Assembly (NCBI GenBank): GCA_029565395.1
Contig: JAKQOG010000003.1
Coordinates: forward strand, 1 to 33,310
DNA length: 33,310 nucleotides
Reading direction: 5' to 3'
Source of the DNA: Candidatus Hydrogenedentota bacterium
GTDB lineage: Bacteria > Hydrogenedentota > Hydrogenedentia > Hydrogenedentales > CAILVY01
In this document: positions 26,064 through 33,066 of the stretch, one piece after another
Layout of the letters: every line of letters begins with the position of its first letter
Numbering within the stretch: the first letter of the stretch is position 1
Notes under the pieces: model-generated
Seen by the model: the letters and a program-made list of their open reading frames with translations, nothing else
Told to the model about the DNA's origin: nothing
Databases searched by the model: none
Translations under genes and position numbers: made by a program

Positions 26064-26129
26064 CGATAGCGATCCCGATCCCGATCCCGATCCCGATACC
26101 GATACCGATACCGATACCGATACCGATAC
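26064..26129 (+). repeat. Hexanucleotide array, 11 units of CGATNN
   Basis: One CGATAG, four CGATCC and six CGATAC units in blocks, with no interruption. It ends 4 bp before the hairpin module at 26134. The same unit types occur on the opposite strand at 32378. Confidence 0.95.
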
Positions 26130-26133
26130 CCTT

Positions 26134-26230
26134 CACCACCGAAGGTGGATGAGATAGTAGCCGGGGTGTTGAGCGAAGCGATACCCCCGGAAAGCGTACT
26201 CACCACCCTATCAATGCACCCCGGAGGGGT
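26134..26230 (+). repeat. Three-hairpin intergenic module, copy 1
   Basis: Hairpin A CCACC-GAA-GGTGG, then the core GTAGCCGGGG-tgttga-GCGAAGC-gat-ACCCCCGG (core stem CCGGGG/CCCCGG), then hairpin B ACCCCGGAGGGGT. The same layout recurs at 26334, 32502 and 32728. Confidence 0.85.
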
Positions 26231-26333
26231 AACAGAATAATCTTCTTAAGCGTTCTATTTGAATTCTTGTTTTAGGAACCGTTTATGTGTGGTTCTTGGA
26301 TCATAACAGTAATTTGCAAAGAATAGATCCCTT

Positions 26334-26426
26334 CGACCCCTCCGGGGTCGTTGTGTTGTGGTTTCTTTTCCGGGGGTATCGCTTCGCTCAACGCCCCGGC
26401 TACTATCGGTCACACCTTCGGTGTGA
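26334..26426 (-). repeat. Three-hairpin intergenic module, copy 2 (inverted)
   Basis: On the minus strand: hairpin A CACACC-GAA-GGTGTG, core GTAGCCGGGGCGTTGAGCG continuing to ACCCCCGG, and hairpin B CGACCCCGGAGGGGTCG. It points towards copy 1 about 100 bp away. Confidence 0.85.
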
Positions 26427-26713
26427 GTGATTAACGCTCTGATGGTATGCCTCTTTTTGCCTAAATGCTTTGTGGAACTCCTGCAGCGGATCATCGATTG
26501 GGTGACATTGACCCAGAGTGGCGAAGCGCTTACCCTTGGGCTGGGTTGTTGAATTCCTTCGGAATTTTAGATTGACATCTACTTTCTTTCACACCTGCGG
26601 TGTGCAAATGATAACAAAGTCCCTATTCTTGCTCCATGTTGCTTATTTGAGAAGAAACTTGTGCTGGACACGGCAAGTCTATACTAAAACTCTCAACATA
26701 AAGGTCCAGTACC

Positions 26714-28000
26714 ATGAAAAAAAGTCTCTTCGTCGTTGTTTGTTTTGTATCTGTCTTTCTCATCGCCATTTCCGGCTATGCCGGCCCCATGAAAGCGGGC
26801 GCGGCGTTTCGCGTTGTAACCCCCGACCCGCTGCTGCCGGTATCCGGCGGAGTGGGGGAGCCCGAACCGGTCAATAAAAAGATTGGTGACTTGTTCGCAC
26901 GTGCGCTCGTATTGGAGAAGGGCGATGTGCGTGTGGCCATCGTCAGCGTGGATTTTCTGGGGTTTCCTTCCGTGCTCTGCGATAAGGCGCGGGCACAGAT
27001 CAAGGGGATTCCCGCGGAGAACATCCTGATTGGATCAACGCATACGCACAGCGCGCCGGATACCTATGCCTTTCCGGATTTGAAAGGTTCACATGGCGCG
27101 GACCTGAAATATCTGGATTGGGTGTGCGGCAAGGTCGCGGAGGCGGTGAATGAAGCGGCGGAGAAGTTGCAGCCCGTGACCCTGAAGATTGCCGTAGGCG
27201 AGGCAAAGGGCAAGATCGCATACAATTATTATGCCCCGCAACTGTATGATCCCCGGTGCGGCGTAATCCAGGCGATTGCAAAGAAGGGTAAAGAAAAAGG
27301 CAAGCCCATTGCCACGCTGGTGAATTACGCCATTCATCCGGAAGTCATCGGAAATGATCAAGGGATTGTCTGTCCCGATTTGTGCGGACCGCTCTACGAC
27401 AGGATTCAAAGTAAAAATGGCGGCATGGCCATCTTCATGAATAGCGCGCAGGGCGGCATGGTGACCGCCGATTGCCGGGGGCCCAACGGTAAAGATATTC
27501 AAACCTGGGAAGAATGCATTCGTATTGGTGAATTACTGGCGGATGAAGCATTGCGCATCGTTGAAAATGCCCCCGTGGAAGAAAACCCGTCGTTGATTTG
27601 CGTCTCGAAAAATGTCCCGTTTCCTGTCGAATCGAAGTTGATGCAGGCGATTATCGCCAAATCCCCATTGGGGTATCCCATGGCGGCCGATAATACCGTC
27701 ACCACCCGCGTGAACCTGGTGGATATCGGCACGGCGCAGATTCTCACGATTCCTGGCGAAGCGCTGCCGAATATCGGATATTATGTGAAACGGCACATGC
27801 CCACCAATAAATCCTTTTTATTTGGACTGACAAATGACGCGTTTGGATACATGCTGGCGAAAGTGGATTGGCGCAGCTTCAAACGGTACGACTATGTTTC
27901 CCAGACGGGCCTGGGGGAAAACACCGGGGAAATCTACATGGAAAACGCCTTGGCATTGATTGAATCCAGCCCAAAGCCCGATTCGGAAGTGGCGAAATAG
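26714..28000 (+). CDS. Exported neutral/alkaline-ceramidase-like hydrolase
   Basis: A 428-residue protein with a clear Sec signal peptide (MKKSLFVVVCFVSVFLIAISGYAG). The mature part resembles the N-terminal domain of neutral/alkaline non-lysosomal ceramidases: VAIVSVDFLGFP, the zinc-ligand motif STHTHSAP (His110, His112), LVNYAIHPEVIG with a further His, IPGEALPNIG and GLTNDAFGYM. True ceramidases are ~650-750 residues with a C-terminal beta domain that is missing here. This short form is therefore a family relative that probably cleaves some other amide or ester, and the substrate is unknown. AAAGG lies 9 nt before the ATG. It stands alone downstream of the repeat block. Confidence 0.87.
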   Translation: MKKSLFVVVCFVSVFLIAISGYAGPMKAGAAFRVVTPDPLLPVSGGVGEPEPVNKKIGDLFARALVLEKGDVRVAIVSVDFLGFPSVLCDKARAQIKGIPAENILIGSTHTHSAPDTYAFPDLKGSHGADLKYLDWVCGKVAEAVNEAAEKLQPVTLKIAVGEAKGKIAYNYYAPQLYDPRCGVIQAIAKKGKEKGKPIATLVNYAIHPEVIGNDQGIVCPDLCGPLYDRIQSKNGGMAIFMNSAQGGMVTADCRGPNGKDIQTWEECIRIGELLADEALRIVENAPVEENPSLICVSKNVPFPVESKLMQAIIAKSPLGYPMAADNTVTTRVNLVDIGTAQILTIPGEALPNIGYYVKRHMPTNKSFLFGLTNDAFGYMLAKVDWRSFKRYDYVSQTGLGENTGEIYMENALALIESSPKPDSEVAK

Positions 28001-28084
28001 ATCGGATTTATCACCATTTGTCTCTAATGGTTGTCATTGTGCTCCCTCGGCTGACATTCGTAGACGAAAGTAAAACACACGCTG

Positions 28085-28122
28085 GGGAGGGCGAAGCTCC
28101 TGCTGAGCCGTAAAAACAAGAT
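28085..28122 (+). repeat. Half copy of the REP-like arm
   Basis: GGGAGGGCGAAGCTCCTGCT and the bases after it match the left arm at 23162-23188, with AACAAGATC still shared beyond it. The right arm is absent and replaced by a G-rich stretch. Confidence 0.8.
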
Positions 28123-28252
28123 CGGGGGGGCGGATTCCATTTTTAGTAATTTTCGTATTATGTTGGAATCAAGCTAAAGTTGTGCCAATGTTTTGCCGAA
28201 AAGAAGGATATAGTTGAACAAGGGAGACACCCGACGCAGAAAGGAGGCTGTT

Positions 28253-28450
28253 ATGGCTGGAACAACAGCTGTCAGCAGCAACGTCGGGGCCGGTGTGAGC
28301 CAGGTTCGTTTTCAGGATCACGCCCGGACGGCGCAAATGAAGGATCAAGTGCAGCCATCCGGGGATGTGAGGTCCGCGGCTCTTGAACTAATTCGGAGCG
28401 CTATGCTGCTTCCTGGAACGACAGGACGCGACCTCGACGTGCTGGCTTAG
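28253..28450 (+). CDS. Small YjfB-like putative motility protein
   Basis: A 65-residue protein with an excellent ribosome site (AAAGGAGG, 5 nt before ATG) and its own terminator 16 bp after the stop, so very likely real. The layout fits the YjfB family (putative motility proteins): VSQVRFQDHARTAQMKDQV resembles the MSQ...A..VMKKA helix, SAALELIRSA the central L-L helix, and the tail LLPGTTGRDLDVLA the P..LG..IDI end. That match is from memory of the family shape, not an alignment. No flagellar gene is nearby. An alternative in-frame TTG at 28214 lacks a ribosome site. Confidence 0.7.
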   Translation: MAGTTAVSSNVGAGVSQVRFQDHARTAQMKDQVQPSGDVRSAALELIRSAMLLPGTTGRDLDVLA

Positions 28451-28466
28451 CACTTCACACTCCTTT

Positions 28467-28511
28467 GAGAGGGGCATTGCACGGAGGCGATGCCCCTCTC
28501 GCTTTTTTTTT
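28467..28511 (+). terminator. Strong rho-independent terminator
   Basis: Perfect 11-bp stem GAGAGGGGCAT (28467-28477) / ATGCCCCTCTC (28490-28500) with a 12-nt loop, then GC and nine T residues. Confidence 0.93.
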
Positions 28512-28575
28512 GGGATTGATTCGGGTATTATGCGCAATACGCAATGGGAAAACAGGAGTATTCAGAGGTTTACTG

Positions 28576-30315
28576 ATGCGGCGCATGGCAGGGCTAGTAG
28601 AGCGGTTTTTAAGGATTGACGGGCTGAGTGATGCGGAGAATCGCCCGGTGGTGCGGTGGGGGTTCGTTATAGCGCTGGTGGCCATGATTCTCCGGATATT
28701 CTTCTGGGTCTATACTCAACGCTACTGGGAAGATGCCCTCATTACCTGTCTTCATTCGGAAAATTTTGCGAGTGGGTTCGGGATGACGCACGTGCGGCCC
28801 GGCGAGCCGCCATTGCACGGATTCACAAGCCCGTTAAGCGTTGCCGTGCCGCTGATCGGCGATTTGATGCATGTAGGATTCGGCGTGGACTTTCTGAAGC
28901 TTGTGTCGATTCCCGCCGCGGCCCTGACGGTCCTGTTTCTCCTCGGGATCGGGATTCATTCGAAAGTGCGGCTGCCGGGGCCGCTGATTGTCCTTGTGAT
29001 GGGATATGCGGCGGTGGAGCATCATCAGATTTTATGGGGGATGTCGGGGATGGAGACGCAACTCTCCGCATTAATCCTGATTATGTCTGTATATTACACA
29101 TTGGCATGGAAGCCGGTGCCTCTGGGGATCAGCCTGGGATTGTGCATGCTGGTGCGCCCGGATTACGCGTTTTGGACGATTATCGTGGGGGTGTATGCCC
29201 TGTTCAAGGAACCGAAGCAGCTTTTAAAGATTGTGCCGATTGCCCTGGCCGTATATGCGCCCTGGATCATTTTCACCTGTATTCATTATGGTTCGCCGAT
29301 GCCCAATACCATCATCGCAAAAGGATTGGGGTACCCGAAGTGGTGGGACAAGGTGGACATGATTAACTTTCAAACAATCAAACGCCACACGTGGATGACG
29401 CTCGCGGAACAGTTGCATGTGATGCTTGGGCCGACCTTCTGCGGGCACGGGGCGGGCATGCACATTTTCTTCACGCGCGGGCCGGAGAGTCCCATTGGCA
29501 ATCTGATGTTTGTATTGTCGACGATTGGCACCCTGGCAATTCTTATCAAACGGCAATGGGCGCTCTGGCCGCTGGCCGCCTGCGCAGTGGTTTACAGCGT
29601 GTATTATGTCTATCTCGTCCCCGTTATTTTTGGATGGTACAAGGTGCCGTACCTGCTCACAATGCTGTTATTGAGCGTTCGCGGGGTGCAGGCTGTTTCC
29701 GGTTGGATGCCGGAGCGCGGGCGGATGGGGGTGCTCAGTGGCTTCTGTGCGGCGTATATCGGTGTGTTCGTCAGCGTGTTGCCGGTGACCTTTCTGACTG
29801 AGCGCCAGATTCAACGATATGTCGAGAATCCTGTGCGGAAGGCAGCGGGGCTGTATTTGAAAGAACACATGAAACCCAATGAGGCGGTGGGCTGCGAGCC
29901 GCTGGGATACATGGCCTATTACTCCAGGGGGAATGTATACGACTGGCCGGGGCTGGCAAGCCGCACGGTCGTGAAATGGAGCGAAGCACATCCGCAAAAA
30001 GAACGCTGCCTCGAGAACATGCTGAAAGATCTCCAACCGGAATATCTCTTCCTTCGGGATGTCGAAGTGCTGTATTGGTTCAAAGACACGTCCTGGCTGA
30101 AATCCGGCTATCACCCCATTGGGATATATGCCGTGACCCCCGAAAATGCGCGGAAAATACGCTGGCTGGACCGCAATATCGACACTCGCTTCCGTATCTA
30201 CAAGAAAAATCATCCCGAAGACCCGAAACCCTACGATGAATCGCTCTGGCCCCAGCCTACGGCGGAGTTTGGCCCGGTCCTGGAGAAACCCTTGACCTGG
30301 CAGCCCAAAACGTGA
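28576..30315 (+). CDS. GT-C-type polyprenyl-phosphate glycosyltransferase-like membrane protein
   Basis: A 579-residue multi-pass protein. The ATG at 28576 has AGAGG 7 nt upstream; frames reaching further back run through the preceding terminator. The first extracytoplasmic loop has the acidic GT-C signature (YWEDALITCLHSENFASGFG, near residues 48-67) followed by FTSPLS, and the second loop reads WGMSGMETQL. This is the pattern of arabinofuranosyl/mannosyltransferase-like proteins (DDAFI...G.GL...GYTSPL...GMETPL). It has about 11 hydrophobic helices and a soluble C-terminal domain of ~170 residues. It likely adds a sugar from a lipid-linked donor outside the inner membrane. Its 3' end overlaps the convergent membrane gene by 59 bp. 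Confidence 0.82.
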   Translation: MRRMAGLVERFLRIDGLSDAENRPVVRWGFVIALVAMILRIFFWVYTQRYWEDALITCLHSENFASGFGMTHVRPGEPPLHGFTSPLSVAVPLIGDLMHVGFGVDFLKLVSIPAAALTVLFLLGIGIHSKVRLPGPLIVLVMGYAAVEHHQILWGMSGMETQLSALILIMSVYYTLAWKPVPLGISLGLCMLVRPDYAFWTIIVGVYALFKEPKQLLKIVPIALAVYAPWIIFTCIHYGSPMPNTIIAKGLGYPKWWDKVDMINFQTIKRHTWMTLAEQLHVMLGPTFCGHGAGMHIFFTRGPESPIGNLMFVLSTIGTLAILIKRQWALWPLAACAVVYSVYYVYLVPVIFGWYKVPYLLTMLLLSVRGVQAVSGWMPERGRMGVLSGFCAAYIGVFVSVLPVTFLTERQIQRYVENPVRKAAGLYLKEHMKPNEAVGCEPLGYMAYYSRGNVYDWPGLASRTVVKWSEAHPQKERCLENMLKDLQPEYLFLRDVEVLYWFKDTSWLKSGYHPIGIYAVTPENARKIRWLDRNIDTRFRIYKKNHPEDPKPYDESLWPQPTAEFGPVLEKPLTWQPKT

Positions 30316-32281
30316 GGCCGAATAAGGCGCCGGGGATAAAAATCAGCACTTGGGGGACGAGGAACAGCCGTGTTTCCGGGGCGTGGGCGAGTGAAAAGTG
30401 GATGGGGAACCATACCGGAACCACCGCCCAGAAAAACCGCTGCAGAGGAATGGGCCATGCACGCCAGGAGGCCATCGCAAGAAACGGCATAAGCCCCAAT
30501 GTGGCAAACAGGAAGACCCACGTGCGCCACCACGTGAGATTGAAGGTCAGCAGGGGGATAATCGGGCTTTTTCCGGCCGTGGGAACGATATACGGGCGAA
30601 CGCCATACACAAGCCGCAATCCACTCACGATCATGATCCAGAATCCCAAACAGATCGCTGTGACAAGGATAATTTTCTTCCAGGAATAGATTTGGGCGGT
30701 TTTCATGCCGGGCCAATAGGCAAACAGGAGCATGAAGGGGATGCAGCCGCTGGTTTCCCGGTTGAACGGCGCAATGAGCATCAACGGAATGAGGAGTAAT
30801 GGCTTGTTATACAGGATCAAGAGACCAGCAGTCAGAAAAATGCTGATGTCGGTATACGTGTTGAAGGTGAGGTCGCCGTCGTACAGCCCATGGCACATGC
30901 CGTAGGCAAGCAAGGCGATGCCCCATAGCCCCTGGATAAGATTCAGGCCCAGTTTGCGATAGAACCACACCGCGAGACTGAACGCGAGCGTGTTCTGCAG
31001 GAAACGCACGAGTATAAACGCGACACCCACGGGACGATGTATCCCTAAGAGTTCAAAGAAACGGACCATGCTGTAAACAATCCCTTCGGTGAATAGGCGA
31101 TATTGCCAGGGGGTGCCGCTTTCGCCCTGGATCACTTTTTGGGTGCGATCCCATTGCACGGTTTCGTACCATTCCAGCCCCATGAACTGCATCTGGTAAT
31201 AGACCGTGTAAAAACTCAGGATCAAGGCGCATACCACGATGGCCGCGATAACGGTGCCGCGTTTTGGGATTGTAGCGGTTTCGTTCCAGCGGACCAGGCA
31301 CAGGAGAGCGCCGGGAACGAAGAGGAATACTTGCGGCGTCAGCAATGCATGCGTGCTGAAGATCGTTCCTTGGACGCTATGAATGATGATCCAAAAGGGC
31401 AGAATGCCCAGTGCGAGCGTGAATAACACGTTCTTGGCCGCGCCAATTTTAGTAGCTCCGAATTCCAATTCGGAGTTAAATTTCCCTGCATTTGTACGCG
31501 GAACCCAAATCCGGCCCCGCCTCACGGCCAACGCGATAAGCGGGATGATGCTGAGCACGCCGAACGCATTGGTCCAGGACGCCGCGGCGGCTTCAGGCCG
31601 CCAGGAAGTGCCTCCCAAGCCAACGATCCATATTTTGTAAATGACCAGATATATCACGATGGGGAGGAGGGCGCATAGGATGCGGAAAAAGCGCAAGGGG
31701 CGGACCAGATCGTTGCGGCAGGCAGCCAGCCAAAGCAGTGGAAAGAAAAGGCCGGTTTCACGGTTGAAAATTGCGAGTACAATGAGTGCGATGATCCAGC
31801 CGGGCTGCTGGGCGCATAGGGCAAGTGCGGCACAGAGCAACAGAATAAGTTCCGTGTATACATCGATCTCCAGGAAGTGTTCACAGGCACAGAAAGTCAT
31901 GCCCCATGCGAGAACGGATACGCCGAGGAGTCCTGCATAAAAAGGAATCCCCAGGCGCCGGTAAAACAACAGAGCAAGAAGGAAGATTGCGATGTTCTGA
32001 AGAATACGAATGGTGACAAAGGCCGATCCGATGGGGCGTGGCACGCCGAGGTTTTCAAAATAATTCGTGGTGAAAACGGTGCAATAGGCGGAAAATGTGC
32101 GGCCGCGCTGGGGCCAGGGCGCGGTATGCTCGACGGTGGATTGCAGGACAGGGAAGTAATGTTCCTCCTGCCAGGCAAGCCCTTTGGCCTTTACCTGATT
32201 AAAGACCGCCAACATGCTGAGCAGCGTAACACACAGAAATACCGTTCCGAGGCACGCAATTGTTTTAAACCGCATAACCAT
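30257..32281 (-). CDS. Multi-pass membrane protein made of two homologous halves
   Basis: A protein of about 674 residues with roughly 16-18 hydrophobic helices. The halves (about 30-330 and 365-660) repeat the same landmarks. GVPRPIGSAFVTIRILQN matches GIHRPVGVAFILVRFLQN, LLFYRRLGI matches VWFYRKLGL, IFNRETG matches PFNRETS, and TPQVFLFVPGALLCLVRW matches VPQVLIFIPGALFGLTFW. This is an intragenic duplication. The NRET-type integral membrane proteins are otherwise unassigned; a GT-C relative or lipid/glycan handling role is guesswork. ATG 32281 is preferred to GTG 32284, but ribosome-site evidence is weak (GGGA). It overlaps the convergent GT-C gene tail-to-tail. Confidence 0.8.
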   Translation of the reverse strand: MVMRFKTIACLGTVFLCVTLLSMLAVFNQVKAKGLAWQEEHYFPVLQSTVEHTAPWPQRGRTFSAYCTVFTTNYFENLGVPRPIGSAFVTIRILQNIAIFLLALLFYRRLGIPFYAGLLGVSVLAWGMTFCACEHFLEIDVYTELILLLCAALALCAQQPGWIIALIVLAIFNRETGLFFPLLWLAACRNDLVRPLRFFRILCALLPIVIYLVIYKIWIVGLGGTSWRPEAAAASWTNAFGVLSIIPLIALAVRRGRIWVPRTNAGKFNSELEFGATKIGAAKNVLFTLALGILPFWIIIHSVQGTIFSTHALLTPQVFLFVPGALLCLVRWNETATIPKRGTVIAAIVVCALILSFYTVYYQMQFMGLEWYETVQWDRTQKVIQGESGTPWQYRLFTEGIVYSMVRFFELLGIHRPVGVAFILVRFLQNTLAFSLAVWFYRKLGLNLIQGLWGIALLAYGMCHGLYDGDLTFNTYTDISIFLTAGLLILYNKPLLLIPLMLIAPFNRETSGCIPFMLLFAYWPGMKTAQIYSWKKIILVTAICLGFWIMIVSGLRLVYGVRPYIVPTAGKSPIIPLLTFNLTWWRTWVFLFATLGLMPFLAMASWRAWPIPLQRFFWAVVPVWFPIHFSLAHAPETRLFLVPQVLIFIPGALFGLTFWAARSRVSPGPGQTPP

Positions 32282-32377
32282 CACGCTCGAATTCCCAACT
32301 CCCTGACCAGGCGATTTTGCCGTTGCATTTTAACACGATTACACACAAAATGATCCTGATTTCTCCCCATTACATGT

Positions 32378-32413
32378 CGCTATCGCTATCGGTATCGCTA
32401 TCGCTATCGCTAT
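32378..32413 (-). repeat. Hexanucleotide array, six units
   Basis: Plus strand CGCTAT x2, CGGTAT, CGCTAT x3, which on the minus strand are CGATAG- and CGATAC-type units like those at 26064. Two more units lie at 32628-32639 in the duplicated segment. Confidence 0.9.
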
Positions 32414-32501
32414 CGTTTCCAATTTATATTCTCTTCCCCTTTTCCCCTTTGTCTAATTGGTCCTATCAGTCCAATAGGTCCTATTCCCCCATCCCTCCCA
32501 A

Positions 32502-32594
32502 ACACCGAAGGTGTATTTAGAGAGTAGCCGGGGCGTTGAGCGAAGCGATACCCCCGGTAAAGCCCCCCAAAAAAAAATTACCCCGGCAGGGGTA
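32502..32594 (+). repeat. Three-hairpin intergenic module, copy 3
   Basis: ACACC-GAA-GGTGT, core GTAGCCGGGGCGTTGAGCG to ACCCCCGG, then hairpin ACCCC-ggca-GGGGT; a nine-A run lies between core and hairpin B. Confidence 0.87.
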
Positions 32595-32727
32595 ACGGAG
32601 TCCCTATCCTCCCAACCCCATCAATATCGCTATCGCTATCGTTTCCAATTTATATTCTCTTCCCCTTTTCCCCTTTGTCTAATTGGTCCTATCAGTCCAA
32701 TAGGTCCTATTCCCCCATTCCTCCTAA

Positions 32728-32820
32728 ACACCGAAGGTGTATTCAGAGAGTAGCCGGGGTGTTGAGCGAAGCGATACCCCCGGTAAAGCCCCCCAAAAAA
32801 AATCTACCCCGGCAGGGGTA
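32728..32820 (+). repeat. Three-hairpin intergenic module, copy 4
   Basis: Nearly identical to copy 3 (226 bp away), with C-to-T in the core and compensating flank changes around hairpin B. Confidence 0.87.
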
Positions 32821-33066
32821 GCAGAAAACCCTTTCCATCCCTCTCATCCGGTCCATTCGGTCCATCCGGTCCATCCCGTCCATGCCCTCCGCCTTCCCCC
32901 CTCAGGGCAACTTCCTCCCAGTCCTTTCCGTCGTTTATGTCCCTTGCGTCTTTTACGTCCTTTTCCCCATTCCTCCCATTCCTCCCATTCCTCCCAGCTT
33001 TCCCATATCTTTAACTTTCCGTGTCCGTCCGCGTGCCCTCTATAGCTTCAGCGAAAGAGGGTGTCT

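Larger units (their letters stand above)
25690..26713. other. Gene-free 1-kb repeat block
   Basis: No credible gene is present. From left to right it holds the operon terminator, two short hairpins ending in GACAAG (25885-25913, 26022-26048), a hexanucleotide array, two oppositely oriented hairpin modules, and further small hairpins (GAATTCCTTCGGAATTT at ~26551; CACACCTGCGGTGTG at ~26601). A TTGTGC-15-TATACT promoter-like pair (26659-26685) precedes the ceramidase-like gene. The open frames here translate into repeated YR/DR or SSRGVERSDTPG-like peptides and are artefacts. Confidence 0.7.
32397..32846 (+). repeat. 226-bp tandem duplication
   Basis: The first copy (about 32397-32622) and second copy (about 32623-32846) align with a constant offset of 226 bp; GTTTCCAATT is at 32415 and 32641, and GTAGCCGGGG at 32524 and 32750. 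They differ by only a handful of substitutions and no indels in the core. Confidence 0.9.
32282..33066. other. Gene-free 785-bp low-complexity/repeat block
   Basis: No credible gene. It contains hexamer arrays, a 226-bp tandem duplication carrying two hairpin modules, and two nonamer arrays: CGGTCCATT/CGGTCCATC (32849-32884) and CCTCCCATT (32972-32998). The plus strand is strongly pyrimidine-rich. Plus-strand open frames give Pro/Ser-rich or SSRGVERSDTPGK peptides and look artefactual. Confidence 0.7.

Noticed and set aside
26064..26129. CRISPR-like array
   Set aside because: Units are 6 bp with no spacers, and no cas genes are present.
25937..26206. Minus-strand frame encoding alternating Tyr-Arg and Asp-Arg repeats
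   Set aside because: It is simply the translation of the CGATNN hexamer array and hairpin module.
32511..33045. Plus-strand frames beginning with SSRGVERSDTPGK-like peptides (also minus strand near 26400)
   Set aside because: The shared peptide is the translated core of the hairpin module in several unrelated places; no ribosome sites.
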